Shown here: one piece after another, positions 43,469 to 55,146 of the stretch
How the letters are laid out: the number at the start of each line of letters is the position of its first letter
How positions within the stretch are numbered: position 1 is the first letter of the stretch
NCBI GenBank assembly: GCA_963665575.2
Contig: CAXXDW010000006.1
Location: forward strand, 1,302,001 to 1,366,000
Length of the DNA stretch: 64,000 nucleotides
Direction of reading: 5' to 3'
DNA from: Rariloculus sp963665575
Lineage (GTDB): Bacteria > Pseudomonadota > Gammaproteobacteria > Steroidobacterales > Rariloculaceae
Program-made: the position numbers and the translations under genes
Notes under the pieces: model-generated
The model's input: the letters and a program-made list of their open reading frames with translations, nothing else
What the model was told of the DNA's origin: nothing
Databases searched by the model: none

Positions 43469-44368
43469 ATGCCCGATGCCGAAACCTCAACAATACCGCT
43501 TGCCGGAGTGAACCGCCGCCGCGCGGTCGGCGGTCTCGCGGCGCTCGCGGCAACTCCGTGGCTGGTTTCGCGGGCGTTTGCGCAGGCAGCCGAATCCGCG
43601 CCGCTGGATCTGCCGCTCGCGATCGCGTCGCTCATCAACCACATCGGCGTCTCGGTGCCGGACGTGGTCGCGTCCGCCACCTTTCACGGACGACTCTTCG
43701 GCGGCACGAATCCGCGAGGCGAGCGGGAGCCCTTCCTGCGCTACTTCATCAGGCTCAACCCCGGCAGCGTCGCCATCGGTCCGATCGGCACGTTTCCGGC
43801 AAGCAGTCTGACCGTGCCGCACATCGATCACTATTGCGTCACCGCGGCGCCGTTCGATGCCGTCGCCTGGCAGCGGCGGCTTGAGGCGGAGAATCTCGCC
43901 TACCGTGGCCAGGGTGTCTTCGCCGACCCGGACGGTATCGCGATTCAGGTCGCCGGAGGCCGGGGCGGCGAGAGCCTGGCCGCAGGATCGATCACCGCAC
44001 TCGATCCGCTCTACACGGGTGAGCCGCTCGTAGCGCCGCGCGGCTTCGACCATCTCGTGCTCGGCGTCTCCAACCTCGATGCGACCGCGGCATTTCACGA
44101 GCGCATGTTCGGGTTTGAGGTCTCCGACCGCGAATCCGAGCGGTACTGGATCAGCGACGGCGATCTGAGGCTTGCGTTTCGCGAGACGCGCGATGGCGAA
44201 GTTCCCGGCATCGCGAGCTACGCAGTCCGAACGGCGCCGTTCGACGCCGCTGAAGTCGCCGACAGGATCGCGGCGATGGGGGGCGAGGCCGGGCCTGCCG
44301 ACGACGACGGCAACGCCCTGAGAGTTCTCGATCCGGACGGGATCGAGTTCGCGCTCAGGTCGTCCTGA
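43469..44368 (+). CDS. VOC-fold protein with Tat signal
   Basis: A 299-residue protein with two vicinal-oxygen-chelate (glyoxalase/dioxygenase fold) modules. A twin-arginine signal at residues 16-18 (NRRRAVGGLAALAATPWLV) indicates export. Module one has NHIGVSVPDVVASATFHGRLFG; module two has DHLVLGVSNLDATAAFHERMFGFEV and a final DPDGIEFAL. Metal-ligand positions are plausible but the reaction (lyase, dioxygenase or binding) cannot be read. A strong AGGGGAGG site lies eight bases before ATG 43469. A methyltransferase gene follows after five bases. Confidence 0.8.
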   Translation: MPDAETSTIPLAGVNRRRAVGGLAALAATPWLVSRAFAQAAESAPLDLPLAIASLINHIGVSVPDVVASATFHGRLFGGTNPRGEREPFLRYFIRLNPGSVAIGPIGTFPASSLTVPHIDHYCVTAAPFDAVAWQRRLEAENLAYRGQGVFADPDGIAIQVAGGRGGESLAAGSITALDPLYTGEPLVAPRGFDHLVLGVSNLDATAAFHERMFGFEVSDRESERYWISDGDLRLAFRETRDGEVPGIASYAVRTAPFDAAEVADRIAAMGGEAGPADDDGNALRVLDPDGIEFALRSS

Positions 44369-44373
44369 CGAAC

Positions 44374-45255
44374 GTGACCGACCACGTCCGCGTGCAGCGG
44401 CCGGGGCGGGACGCCGCGCTACGCGGGTTCGACTTTGCCGCGCGGCCGTTTGTCGCAGCCGGTCTGCTGCTTCAGTCGCTCGCCCAGGCACAGACCGACG
44501 GCTTCGTCGCCCCGTACGTGCCGACCGTGGAGGAGGATGTCGAGCTCATGCTCGATGTCGCGGGCGTCCGTCCCGACGACTATGTCATCGATCTCGGCTC
44601 GGGCGACGGACGGATTGCCATCGCCGCGGCGCGCCGCGGCGCACTGGCTCACGGCGTCGAACTCGACGCCGAACTCGTGGAACTGGCACGCGCCAGTGCC
44701 GCCGAGTCCGGCGTGTCCGAGCGTGTGGCGTTTCTGCACGGCGACATATTCGAGGCGAACATTGGCCGCGCCACGGTCGTGACGTTGTATCTCTTTCCGG
44801 ACGCGAACCTCATGCTGCGGCCGAAACTGCTGGCGGAGCTTCGGCCCGGCACGCGCGTCGTTTCCAACAGCTTCCACATGGGGGAATGGCAACCGGATGT
44901 GCACGACACGAGCGCGCGCTCGAGCGGCGGCGTCCTGCTCTGGATCGTGCCGGCGCGGATCGACGGCGAGTGGTCGCTCGAGGTCGATGGAGGCGAACGC
45001 CTGTCGTTCTCCATCAACCAGCAGTTTCAGGAGATCGAGCTGCAGTTTGCCGGTTCCGCACCGAGACTGGCGAGTGCCGCCGCGACGCTCAGGGGGGAGC
45101 GAATCCGGTTCGGCGTCGAGTCGAGTACTTTGAGCTACAACTTCGACGGACGCATCGAGGACGATGTCATGCAGGGCTACGTGCAGGTCGAGCGCGAGGG
45201 CGTCAGCGGCGTTGCTGCCTGGCGGGCGGAGCGGCGCGAGGAGCCTGAACCGTAG
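44374..45255 (+). CDS. SAM-dependent methyltransferase
   Basis: A 293-residue class I methyltransferase. Motif I is IDLGSGDGRIAIAAARRG (about residue 68) and acidic motif II is HGVELDAELVELARA. Residues 130-150 give the motif IV-like VVTLYLFPDANLM. The last 110 residues are beta-rich and unlike most of the family, with FSINQQFQEIELQFAG; this tail may bind a substrate. A possible hydrophobic segment at residues 24-40 could be a signal or membrane anchor. GTG start, five bases after the VOC gene; the two are probably one operon. Substrate unknown. Confidence 0.75.
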   Translation: MTDHVRVQRPGRDAALRGFDFAARPFVAAGLLLQSLAQAQTDGFVAPYVPTVEEDVELMLDVAGVRPDDYVIDLGSGDGRIAIAAARRGALAHGVELDAELVELARASAAESGVSERVAFLHGDIFEANIGRATVVTLYLFPDANLMLRPKLLAELRPGTRVVSNSFHMGEWQPDVHDTSARSSGGVLLWIVPARIDGEWSLEVDGGERLSFSINQQFQEIELQFAGSAPRLASAAATLRGERIRFGVESSTLSYNFDGRIEDDVMQGYVQVEREGVSGVAAWRAERREEPEP

Positions 45256-45417
45256 GAATCGATCGCAGCAAGCCGGTGCTCGGTTGCGCTGGCGAAGTGT
45301 GCTTGTCGCGTATCAGGACGGCTCTTGCCTGCGATGAGTGAGAACGGTGAATTGTGCGATCATAGTCGGCTGACCTGTATGTCCGTACCAAGCAATTCGG
45401 TCGCGTCTGGAGGAAAA

Positions 45418-46824
45418 ATGACCGCAAATAACCTGAGTGCCATGCTCGAGGCGCACGGCAGCGCCGTAAAGCTGTTGCGCAATTCCAAAATCGGAATGTA
45501 CATCTACCCGGTCGTCGCGGCCGAGTTCACGAACTGGCGAAGCGAGCAGGCGGCCTGGCGCGACTCGGCCGTGCTGTTCGACCAGACGCATCACATGGAC
45601 GAGCTCATCGTCGAGGGGCCGGACGCGGCGGCGTTCCTCGAGAATATCGGTATCAACAGCTTCGCGAACTTCGACCTGAACCGCGCCAAGCACTTCGTGC
45701 CGGTCACGCCCGCCGGGCACGTCATCGGCGACATGATCATTTTCCGCGCGCGTGCGGACAAGTTCATTCTCGTCGGCCGGGCGCCGACGGCCAACTGGGT
45801 CAAGTTCCACCAGGCCGTCGGCAACAGCAAGGTCCGCCTGGTCCACGACCCGCGTTCCGACGGCCGCCCCGACGGCAAGGCCATCTACCGCAGCCATTAC
45901 CGCTTCCAGATCCAGGGGCCCGATGCGGCGAAGATTTTCGACAGGATCAACGGCGGCCCGATACCTCAGGTCAAGTTCTTCCACGTCGACCGGATCAACG
46001 TCGGCTCGCGGCGCGTGCAGGCGCTCAGGCACGGCATGGCCGGCGCACCGGGCCTTGAAATCTGGGGCCCGTACGCCGACAAGCACTACATTCAGACCAC
46101 GATCATCGAGGCGGCCCGCGACGTCGGCGTCGACCTGCATCTCGTCGGCAGCCGCGCCTACTCGACGAATACGCTCGAATCGGGCTGGATACCGTCGCCG
46201 CTGCCGGGCATCTACACGGGCGGCGGCATGCTCGCCGAATACCGCGACTGGCTTGCCGCGGACAGCTACGAGGCCGTGGGCTCGATCGGCGGCAGTTTCG
46301 TCAGCGACGACATCGAGGACTACTACGTCAATCCATTCGAGCTCGGTTACGGCTTCTACATCGGCTGGAAGACCGAATTCATCGGCAAGAACGCGCTGGC
46401 TGAACTGAAGGAGCGCGACAACCGCAGGAAAGTCACGCTCGAATGGAACCGGGACGATGTTCTGAAGGTCATAGCATCATCGTTCGAGGATGGCACACCG
46501 TACAAGTGGATCGACTTTCCACAACCGAACTACGCCTCGACCAGCGCGGACAGGCTCATGGACGGCGACCGGATGGCGGGCATTTCGATGTTCAGCGGCT
46601 ATTCGTTCAATGAGCGCTGCATGCTGTCACTCGGCGTCGTCGACAGCGACGTCGAGATCGGCGACCAGCTCACGCTTGTCTGGGGCGAGCCCGAGACCTC
46701 CGGCAAGACCTCGACCGAGCCCCACAGGCAGGCGGAGATCCGGGTCAAGGTGGCGCCGACACCCTATTCGAGGGAAGCGCGCGAGAACTATGCGGACAGT
46801 TGGCGGACTAAGTCAGGTACATAA
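45418..46824 (+). CDS. LigM-like tetrahydrofolate-dependent demethylase, third copy
   Basis: A 468-residue member of the same LigM/DesA-like GcvT group as the pair at 18440-21329. Shared blocks are FTNWRSEQAAWRDSAVLFDQTHHM, RHGMAGAPGLEIWGPY, TLESGWIPSPLPG and the late LVWGEPETSGKTSTEPHRQ. It keeps the APGLEIWGPY motif, so it resembles the copy at 18440 more than that at 19935. GGAGGAAAA lies just upstream of ATG 45418. The DUF5916 gene follows 71 bases later in the same direction. Aryl ether or other methyl-group transfer to THF is expected; the donor is unknown. Confidence 0.8.
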   Translation: MTANNLSAMLEAHGSAVKLLRNSKIGMYIYPVVAAEFTNWRSEQAAWRDSAVLFDQTHHMDELIVEGPDAAAFLENIGINSFANFDLNRAKHFVPVTPAGHVIGDMIIFRARADKFILVGRAPTANWVKFHQAVGNSKVRLVHDPRSDGRPDGKAIYRSHYRFQIQGPDAAKIFDRINGGPIPQVKFFHVDRINVGSRRVQALRHGMAGAPGLEIWGPYADKHYIQTTIIEAARDVGVDLHLVGSRAYSTNTLESGWIPSPLPGIYTGGGMLAEYRDWLAADSYEAVGSIGGSFVSDDIEDYYVNPFELGYGFYIGWKTEFIGKNALAELKERDNRRKVTLEWNRDDVLKVIASSFEDGTPYKWIDFPQPNYASTSADRLMDGDRMAGISMFSGYSFNERCMLSLGVVDSDVEIGDQLTLVWGEPETSGKTSTEPHRQAEIRVKVAPTPYSREARENYADSWRTKSGT

Positions 46825-46895
46825 GGCGGATTCGGGGCTCCGGAATCGGGGCGCCGTGTAGCCGCGATCACTGGCAACGCCGGGGGAGAATCGAT

Positions 46896-49157
<2,262 letters not shown>

Positions 49158-49215
49158 GCGTTGTCGCCCCGGCAAACCGCGCACTGACGCTGAGGGAAGA
49201 GAATACTTCCATGCA

Positions 49216-49232
49216 AGCCTGCGGCGCAGGCT
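49216..49232. terminator. Hairpin after the DUF5916 gene
   Basis: AGCCTGC-GGC-GCAGGCT is a perfect seven-base stem about 60 bases after the DUF5916 stop. No T-run follows. Placement suggests transcription termination; function is inference. Confidence 0.4.
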
Positions 49233-49398
49233 CGTGCCGAGCGAGCTGCAATTGCCCGTTGTGTGTTTCGCAGAGCAGCGCGCGACGGGATCGCGGGCGC
49301 CCGGCGCGGAGTAATCCTGCAGCCGGAGGATCCCGGTTGTTGTGAGCCGCAGCATCGTGACTGTAGACTCTCGAACCGGATCGGTCCCGGTAAGTGCC

Positions 49399-49866
49399 AT
49401 GGAAGCAGTCATTTCCGACCTCGTTGAACGCTTCGAGCGAGGCAAGCTCTCACGCCGGCAACTGATCGGCGGCCTCACGGCTCTTGCCGGCACGGCTGCT
49501 GCGACGCGTGCCGGCGCCCAGCAAACCCCGTTCAGTTCGACCCGGATCGATCACGTCAGCATTCAGGTCACCGACCTGCCACGCTCGATCGCCTTCTATC
49601 GCGACGTCTTCGGTCTGGAAATACTGAATGAGGACGTGGAGAACCGGATCGTCCGCATGGGCGCGACGAGCGTTCTCGTCTCGCTGCACGCGAAGGAACC
49701 GACCGGCATCGTCGATCACTTCGCGATCTCGATCGAGAATTTCGATCAGGAGGCCGTCACCCGGACGCTGCTCGAGGAACACGGCCTGACGGCGCAGCAG
49801 AACCTCGACTACGGCTTTTACGTTCGCGATCCGGAAGGCATACCCGTGCAGATCATGCGAACCTGA
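49399..49866 (+). CDS. Single-domain VOC-fold protein with Tat-like signal
   Basis: A 155-residue protein. Residues 15-40 (KLSRRQLIGGLTALAGTAAATRAGAQ) form a twin-arginine signal. The rest is one vicinal-oxygen-chelate unit: RIDHVSIQVTDLPRSIAFYRDVFGLEI, then VDHFAISIENFD and the ending DPEGIPVQIM. It would dimerise to make an active site; the substrate is unknown. An upstream GTG at 49342 with a GGAGG site is possible and would add 19 residues; I chose ATG 49399 because the chain then begins like other members. A DUF6152 gene follows. Confidence 0.75.
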   Translation: MEAVISDLVERFERGKLSRRQLIGGLTALAGTAAATRAGAQQTPFSSTRIDHVSIQVTDLPRSIAFYRDVFGLEILNEDVENRIVRMGATSVLVSLHAKEPTGIVDHFAISIENFDQEAVTRTLLEEHGLTAQQNLDYGFYVRDPEGIPVQIMRT

Positions 49867-49968
49867 ATGTATGCTTTCGAAACCGGTCGCAACATTGCGG
49901 AACAACATTTGCGGGAACACGGGTCGCTCGCGCGGCCCGGCAGGGTAACAGGAACGGGAAAATATCCA

Positions 49969-50448
49969 ATGAAGAGAACGATTGCAGTATTGGCAGCAAC
50001 GATTTCAGGCGGTGTTGCGCTCGTCGCGGGATCCGCGCTGGCCCACCATTCCTTCGCCATGTTCGATACGTCACAGCACATCCTCGTCGAAGGCACGATC
50101 ACCGACTGGCACTTCAACAATCCCCATAGCTGGCTGTACATCGAGGCCGCCGGCGAGAACGGCGAAGTTCAGCAGTGGGGCTTCGAGGGCGCCGCCCGCG
50201 TGCACGCCATACGCCAGGGCGTCAATGGCAACACCTTCACTCAGGGTGAGCAGGTCCGGGTCGTCATGAGCCCGCTTCGCGACGGGAGGCCGGCCGGAGT
50301 CATGTGCTTCGTCGTCAAGGAAGATCAGACCATCGTGCAGCCGAACGACGGCATCTGCAATGCGCCCCAGGTTATCGAGCGCTGGCAGACAAACGGTTGG
50401 CTCGAGAGCACGGAACACCTCGGCGTCCATCCCGCAACGGTCGAGTAG
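49969..50448 (+). CDS. DUF6152-family secreted protein (copy 4)
   Basis: A 159-residue protein with signal peptide (to about residue 25, GSALA) and mature start HHSFAMFDTSQH, followed by GTITDWHFNNPHSWLYIE. It ends NAPQVIERWQTNGWLES, a C-terminal extension similar to copy 2. About 100 bases downstream of a VOC gene on the same strand, without a partner-family gene beside it. Function unknown. Counting the fusion at 26551, it is the fourth DUF6152-type protein in the window. Confidence 0.75.
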   Translation: MKRTIAVLAATISGGVALVAGSALAHHSFAMFDTSQHILVEGTITDWHFNNPHSWLYIEAAGENGEVQQWGFEGAARVHAIRQGVNGNTFTQGEQVRVVMSPLRDGRPAGVMCFVVKEDQTIVQPNDGICNAPQVIERWQTNGWLESTEHLGVHPATVE

Positions 50449-50532
50449 GCGCCCGTAACGTAGCCCGGACGGGAGCTTTTACAAAACGACCCGCCGCGTG
50501 CGCGACGCCGGCCGTGCGGCGCGCGCGACGCT

Positions 50533-52134
50533 TCAGGAAAAGTAGATCCAGGCTGCCGCAACGAGCACAAGCACGAGCGCGCTCAGGGCGATATCGGCGC
50601 CGCGGTTGACTTCGGCCTGCCGGTCCGGGCGGTCGCCGCCGAGCGTAAGCGGGGCGATCCGGTCCCGATCCGGCGCTTCAGTCCACAGGCTCGCAAGCAC
50701 GAGGATCGCGATCGAGGCGACGAACAGCACGATCGCGAAGTGCAGAAAGTTCATCGTCGCGAATGTCTCGAGCCAGCCGCTCAGCGAAGTCCGGTTGAGT
50801 TCGGCGACGAGCCGCGCGAGGCCGACCACGAGTCCCGCGCCGAGCGCCGCGAGCGCGCCCCTCGAATTGGCGCGTGGCCAAATGATCCCGGCGAGAAAGA
50901 CTGCCGCGATGGGCGGGGAAATATACGACTGCACGCTTTGCAGGTACACGTAGAGCTGGCTCGATATCACGTCCATGAACGGGATCCAGGCGAGGCCGAA
51001 CCCGACCATGCCGAGTGTCGCAACCTGCCCGACGAGGACGAGGCGACGCTCCGACTGCTCTGGTGCGAACTTCTTGTAGACGTCCATCGTGATCAGCGTC
51101 GCGCAGGAGTTGAATACGGATGACAACGAACTCATGAGCGCCGCGAGCAGCCCCGCGACGACGAGCCCCTTGACGCCGGCCGGCAGCAGCGCCCCGATCA
51201 ATGCCGGCAGCGCCTGGTCCGTGTCGCTGAGCTCCAGCGCGCCCTGCTCGGCGAGCGTGTAGGCGATGACGCCCGGCAGCACAAATACGAACAGCGGCAA
51301 TTGCTTGAGAAACGCGGCGAATATCGTCGCGCGCCGCGCCGCCGCGATCGACGCGGCGGACAGGGTCCGTTGCACGATGAACTGGTCGGTGCACCAGTAC
51401 CAGACCGCGAGAATCGGCGCGCCGAAGATGATGCCGGTCCACGGGAAGTCCGGGTCCGAGCTTGCGCGCCATAGATCGAGGAATTCCGGGCCCGCCGTCG
51501 AACGCACGCTCTCCCAGCCGCCGGCCCGGTCGATCCCGATCAGCGTCACCGCGGCCGCGCCGCCGATCATGACGACGAACTGCATCATGTCGGCGTAGAG
51601 CACCGCCCGCATGCCGCCGATCACGGTGTAGACGCCGGTCGCAACGACGATGATCACCGCGCCGGTCCAGAAGTCGATCCCCATCAACGCCTCGAACACG
51701 AGTCCGCCGGCGGCGATCGTCACGGAGATCTTCGTGAGAACGTAGGCGAGGATCGAAATCCCGGCGAGATAGTAGCGGGCGCCGGCCGAGTAGCGCCGTT
51801 CGAGGAACTCCGGCATCGTGAACACGCCCGAGCGGATGTAGAACGGCACGAAGAGCCAGCCGAGCAGCAACAGCGCGAACGCCGCGAGCAGTTCGAATTG
51901 GGCCGCGGGGAAGGCCCCTGCCGCGCCGCTGCCGGCGAGGCCGATCAGGTGTTCGGAGCCGATGTTCGAGGCGAAGATCGACGCCCCGACGATGAACCAG
52001 CCCGCATTTCGCCCGGCCAGGAAGAACTCGGTCGAGTTGGCCCTGTTGGTCTTCCCGTGCCAGAAGACGACCGCGTAGGTCGCGCAAAAGTAAAGTGCGA
52101 TGACGGCCCAGTCGATGAACTGGAGCTGGTTCAC
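50533..52134 (-). CDS. Sodium:solute symporter, SGLT-like (SSS family)
   Basis: A 533-residue inner membrane transporter with about 13-14 helices. The N-terminus WHGKTNRANSTEFFLAGRNAGWFIVGASIFASNIGSEHLIGLAG is the SSS-family helix 1-2 signature and closely resembles sugar-transporting SGLT relatives. WYWCTDQFIVQRTLSA and the SSLSSVFNSCATL segment (sodium site region) are further hallmarks. It would take up a sugar, polyol or carboxylate with Na+. It converges with the DUF6152 gene and diverges from the HpaB-like gene. Confidence 0.88.
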   Translation of the reverse strand: MNQLQFIDWAVIALYFCATYAVVFWHGKTNRANSTEFFLAGRNAGWFIVGASIFASNIGSEHLIGLAGSGAAGAFPAAQFELLAAFALLLLGWLFVPFYIRSGVFTMPEFLERRYSAGARYYLAGISILAYVLTKISVTIAAGGLVFEALMGIDFWTGAVIIVVATGVYTVIGGMRAVLYADMMQFVVMIGGAAAVTLIGIDRAGGWESVRSTAGPEFLDLWRASSDPDFPWTGIIFGAPILAVWYWCTDQFIVQRTLSAASIAAARRATIFAAFLKQLPLFVFVLPGVIAYTLAEQGALELSDTDQALPALIGALLPAGVKGLVVAGLLAALMSSLSSVFNSCATLITMDVYKKFAPEQSERRLVLVGQVATLGMVGFGLAWIPFMDVISSQLYVYLQSVQSYISPPIAAVFLAGIIWPRANSRGALAALGAGLVVGLARLVAELNRTSLSGWLETFATMNFLHFAIVLFVASIAILVLASLWTEAPDRDRIAPLTLGGDRPDRQAEVNRGADIALSALVLVLVAAAWIYFS

Positions 52135-52454
52135 GGACGGTCGGCGCGCCTGCGTTCAGTCGATGCCGGAGTGCTCGCGTGCGGCGCGTTGCAGCCCGCT
52201 GAAACCGGCGCGGCGCAGGATGGCGAATCGTCGCAGGGCGCGTTCATGGCGGCCGCAGTATGGGCCATTGCGCGTGCATTGCTCAAGATCGCGAAGAGGT
52301 ATGCGCGTGCGGAGCCGGTGCCCCTGCGATCGATGGACGATGTGTCTGCCCGTTTGTTGGCCGAGGGGTACCCGCCCCGGAGTTTTGCGGTATATTCGCC
52401 GTTCCTCATCGCCTGGTCGCCGCAGTACCGATGGTTTTTGCCGTCGCTTGCCGT
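52135..52454. other. Leader region upstream of the HpaB-like gene
   Basis: About 320 bases between the symporter start and the attenuator-like structure. A short open frame starting at 52249 (78 codons, MAAAVWAIARALLKIAKRY) ends at 52482, inside the hairpin region; it could be a leader peptide or small gene but has no ribosome site or family match that I can see. I would expect two divergent promoters here. Confidence 0.35.
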
Positions 52455-52506
52455 GGCCGAAGGCCGAGTTTCGGCCCTGTAACATCTTGCGACAGGGCTG
52501 TTTTTT
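52455..52506 (+). promoter_or_regulatory. Attenuator-like alternative hairpins before HpaB-like gene
   Basis: A stem at 52473-52480 / 52492-52499 (CCCTGT / ACAGGG core) is followed by GTTTTTT at 52500-52506, an intrinsic terminator, only about 20 bases before the start codon. An alternative stem, GGCCGAA 52455-52461 with TTCGGCC 52470-52476, shares bases 52473-52476 with it, so the two exclude each other. That is the layout of transcription attenuation or a riboswitch expression platform. The signal sensed is unknown. Confidence 0.5.
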
Positions 52507-52526
52507 CAAGGAGAAAGAGAGAACCA

Positions 52527-54095
52527 ATGTCAACCACCCGGGAAGTCGCCCAGACCACAGACCACACCACGCGCAGCAAGCCCTTCACTTCCGACGAATA
52601 CCTCGAGAGCCTTCGTGACGGCCGCGAGATCTGGATCTACGGCGAACGCGTCAAGGACGTCACGACGCATCCGGCCTTCAGAAACACCGTAAGGATGCTC
52701 GCCAGGCTCTACGATGCGTTGCACGACGAACGCAAGGAGATCCTGTGCACCGAGACCGACACGGGCAACGGCGGCTACACTCACAAGTTCTTCAAGGCGC
52801 CGACGAGCGCCGAGGACATGGTCGGCGGGCGTGACGCGATCGCCGAATGGGCGCGCGTGACCTATGGCTGGATGGGGAGGTCGCCCGACTACAAGGCCGC
52901 ATTTCTCGCAACGCTCGGCGCGAACGAGAGCTTCTACGAGCCCTTCGACGCCAATGCGCGCTACTGGTATGAGAAGGTCAACAACGAGGTCACTTTCGTC
53001 AACCATGCCATCGTCAACCCGCCGGTGGATCGCGACAAGGAACTGGCGGAAGTGCGCGACGTGTTCATGCACGTGGAGAAGGAGACCGACGGCGGCCTGA
53101 TCGTGAGCGGCGCCAAGGTCGTTGCGACGACATCGACGCTGACGCACTACAACTTCATCGCGAACAACGGCCTGTTGCCGATCAAGACGAAGGACTTCGC
53201 CTTCGTCTGCATCGTTCCCACCAACTCGCCGGGCGTCAAGCTCTACTGCCGGCCTTCATACGAAATGACGGCGTCCGCGATGGGCAGTCCCTACGACTAT
53301 CCGCTGTCGAGCCGGCTCGACGAGAACGACTCGATCATCGTCTTCGACAAGGTGTTCGTGCCGTACGAGAACGTGTTCGCCTACGGCGACATCGACAAGG
53401 TCAACAACTTCTTCCCGCGATCGGGTTTCCTGCCGCGCTTCATGTTCCACGGCTGCACGCGCTTCGCCGTGAAGCTCGACTTCATCGCGGGGCTCATGCT
53501 CAAGAGCACCGAAGCCACGGGGGTGAAGGACTTTCGCGGCGTCAAGGCGCAGGTCGGCGAGGTGCTTGCCTACCGCAACCTGTTCTGGGGCCTGACCGAC
53601 GCAATGGCCCGCACGGTCACGCCGTGGACCGAAGGCCACGTTTCGCCGAACATCGAGTACGGGCTCGCGTACCGCGTGATGTCGAACATCGTCTGGACGA
53701 AGATCCGGGAGATCGCCGAAAACGTGCTGGCGAGCGCGCTGATCTATCTGCCCTCGCACAGCAACGACCTGAAGGTCCCCGAAGTGCGCAAGTTCCTCGA
53801 CCCCTACGTGCGCGGTTCGAACAACTACGGCGCCGAGGAGCGCATCAAGCTCATGAAGCTCGTCTGGGATGCGCTCGGCACGGAGTTCGGCAGCCGCCAT
53901 GCGCTATACGAGCGAAATTACTTCGGCAACCACGAGAACATCCGTACCGAGGTCGTCATGCTCGCCGAGGCCATGGGACAGGCGGACAAGTACAAGGGTT
54001 TCGCCGAACAGTGCATGGACGAGTACAACCTCGACGGCTGGACGGTGCCCGATCTCATCGACCCCGACGACATCAGCATCGTCATGAAGAGATAG
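52527..54095 (+). CDS. 4-hydroxyphenylacetate 3-monooxygenase-like flavin hydroxylase (HpaB family)
   Basis: A 522-residue two-component flavin monooxygenase oxygenase subunit. The conserved HpaB features are visible: DGREIWIYGERV, VNHAIVNPPVDRDK, the GGLIVSGAKVVATTS segment, and the C-terminal GSRHALYERNYFGNHENIR, which is typical of phenol or 4-hydroxyphenylacetate hydroxylases. It adds an OH ortho to a phenolic group using FADH2 from a separate reductase; no such reductase lies nearby. A strong AAGGAG site precedes ATG 52527. The attenuator-like element just upstream suggests substrate-dependent control. Confidence 0.9.
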   Translation: MSTTREVAQTTDHTTRSKPFTSDEYLESLRDGREIWIYGERVKDVTTHPAFRNTVRMLARLYDALHDERKEILCTETDTGNGGYTHKFFKAPTSAEDMVGGRDAIAEWARVTYGWMGRSPDYKAAFLATLGANESFYEPFDANARYWYEKVNNEVTFVNHAIVNPPVDRDKELAEVRDVFMHVEKETDGGLIVSGAKVVATTSTLTHYNFIANNGLLPIKTKDFAFVCIVPTNSPGVKLYCRPSYEMTASAMGSPYDYPLSSRLDENDSIIVFDKVFVPYENVFAYGDIDKVNNFFPRSGFLPRFMFHGCTRFAVKLDFIAGLMLKSTEATGVKDFRGVKAQVGEVLAYRNLFWGLTDAMARTVTPWTEGHVSPNIEYGLAYRVMSNIVWTKIREIAENVLASALIYLPSHSNDLKVPEVRKFLDPYVRGSNNYGAEERIKLMKLVWDALGTEFGSRHALYERNYFGNHENIRTEVVMLAEAMGQADKYKGFAEQCMDEYNLDGWTVPDLIDPDDISIVMKR

Positions 54096-54249
54096 AAGAG
54101 CGGCGAGCGCAGCGTCCGCGCCCGAAAAACGCGGCGCGCATCGGGAATCTGATCCACCGAGCGAACCGGGAACCTCGTTGTGCGCAGGCCCGACGTATCG
54201 TTCCCGGCTCTTCGCGCTAGAATCGGGAGAACCGAGAAGGAGGCGTGAG

Positions 54250-54969
54250 ATGGTCACGGGAGTCCTGCCGAGAGCCCGCAGCGGCTGGTCGCTGTATCTC
54301 GGACTGAGCCTGCTCTTCGTGCTCATCGTCGCGGTCGGTTTCTGGCCGAGCTATTTCGGCGCATTGACCACGGGTGACGTCGACCGGCCCTGGTTCATCC
54401 ACTTTCATGCGGTTGTGTATGTCGGCTGGCTCGGGCTTTTCGTCACCCAGGCGGCGCTGGCGGCAAAGGGCAGACTTCGCCAGCACATGCGGGTCGGCAA
54501 CTTCCTGATCGGCTATGGCGTCGTCGTAATCCTGGTCGGGCTCCTGGCGACATTCGGCATGTTCTGGCTCCGGGTGCGCGCCGGCGCCGTCGCCGAAGCG
54601 CAGGCGGGGCTGATCAGCCCGCTGCTCGACATGATCGTGTTCACGCCGTTCTTCGCCGCGGCCGTCCATTTCCGCCGCGTGCCGGATGTGCACAAGCGCC
54701 TGATGATCGTTGCGACGACGGTGCTGCTGGTCGCCGCGGTTGCGAGGATGCGCTTCCTGGGCGGCGACCTGCTGGCCGTCTACCTGATATGGGTTTCCCC
54801 GATATGGATCGCGATGCTCCGCGATTTCTTCAGCCGCAGGATGCTGCACCCGGTCTACGTTGTGGGCCTCATCGCGATCGCGCTCGAGGGGACGCCCACA
54901 CGGCGCTTCATCCGGGAGACCGACGCCTGGCTGGAAATTACCGGCCGGCTGGCTCAGGTCATCGCATAG
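54250..54969 (+). CDS. Multi-spanning membrane protein, hypothetical
   Basis: A 239-residue protein with about seven hydrophobic segments. The motif WFIHFHAVVYVGWLGLFVTQAAL with two conserved histidines near the start of helix 2, and VHKRLMIVATTVLLVAAVAR later, are seen in uncharacterised small membrane proteins with cytochrome b561-like spacing of histidines. Heme binding is therefore possible but not shown. A GGAGG site lies before ATG 54250; TAGAAT at 54218-54223 may be a -10 box. Confidence 0.65.
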   Translation: MVTGVLPRARSGWSLYLGLSLLFVLIVAVGFWPSYFGALTTGDVDRPWFIHFHAVVYVGWLGLFVTQAALAAKGRLRQHMRVGNFLIGYGVVVILVGLLATFGMFWLRVRAGAVAEAQAGLISPLLDMIVFTPFFAAAVHFRRVPDVHKRLMIVATTVLLVAAVARMRFLGGDLLAVYLIWVSPIWIAMLRDFFSRRMLHPVYVVGLIAIALEGTPTRRFIRETDAWLEITGRLAQVIA

Positions 54970-55146
54970 CCTGGGACCGCGGGAGCGTAGTGCCCGTTCG
55001 GCCTTGACTCGCCGCGCCGTCCTGGCGCCGCTCGAATCGCCATCGCGTCGCTCTGCGCCGTCGGAGGCACGTTTCGCGCCGACGACGCTCGATCGGGAAT
55101 TGCGCACCCGCGCTCGGGGTGTCGAGCGCGGGCGTCGGAGCGTTGG

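Noticed and set aside
52249..52482. Small gene upstream of HpaB-like gene
   Set aside because: No ribosome site and the stop falls inside the attenuator hairpin. It was kept only as a possible leader peptide, not called as a gene.
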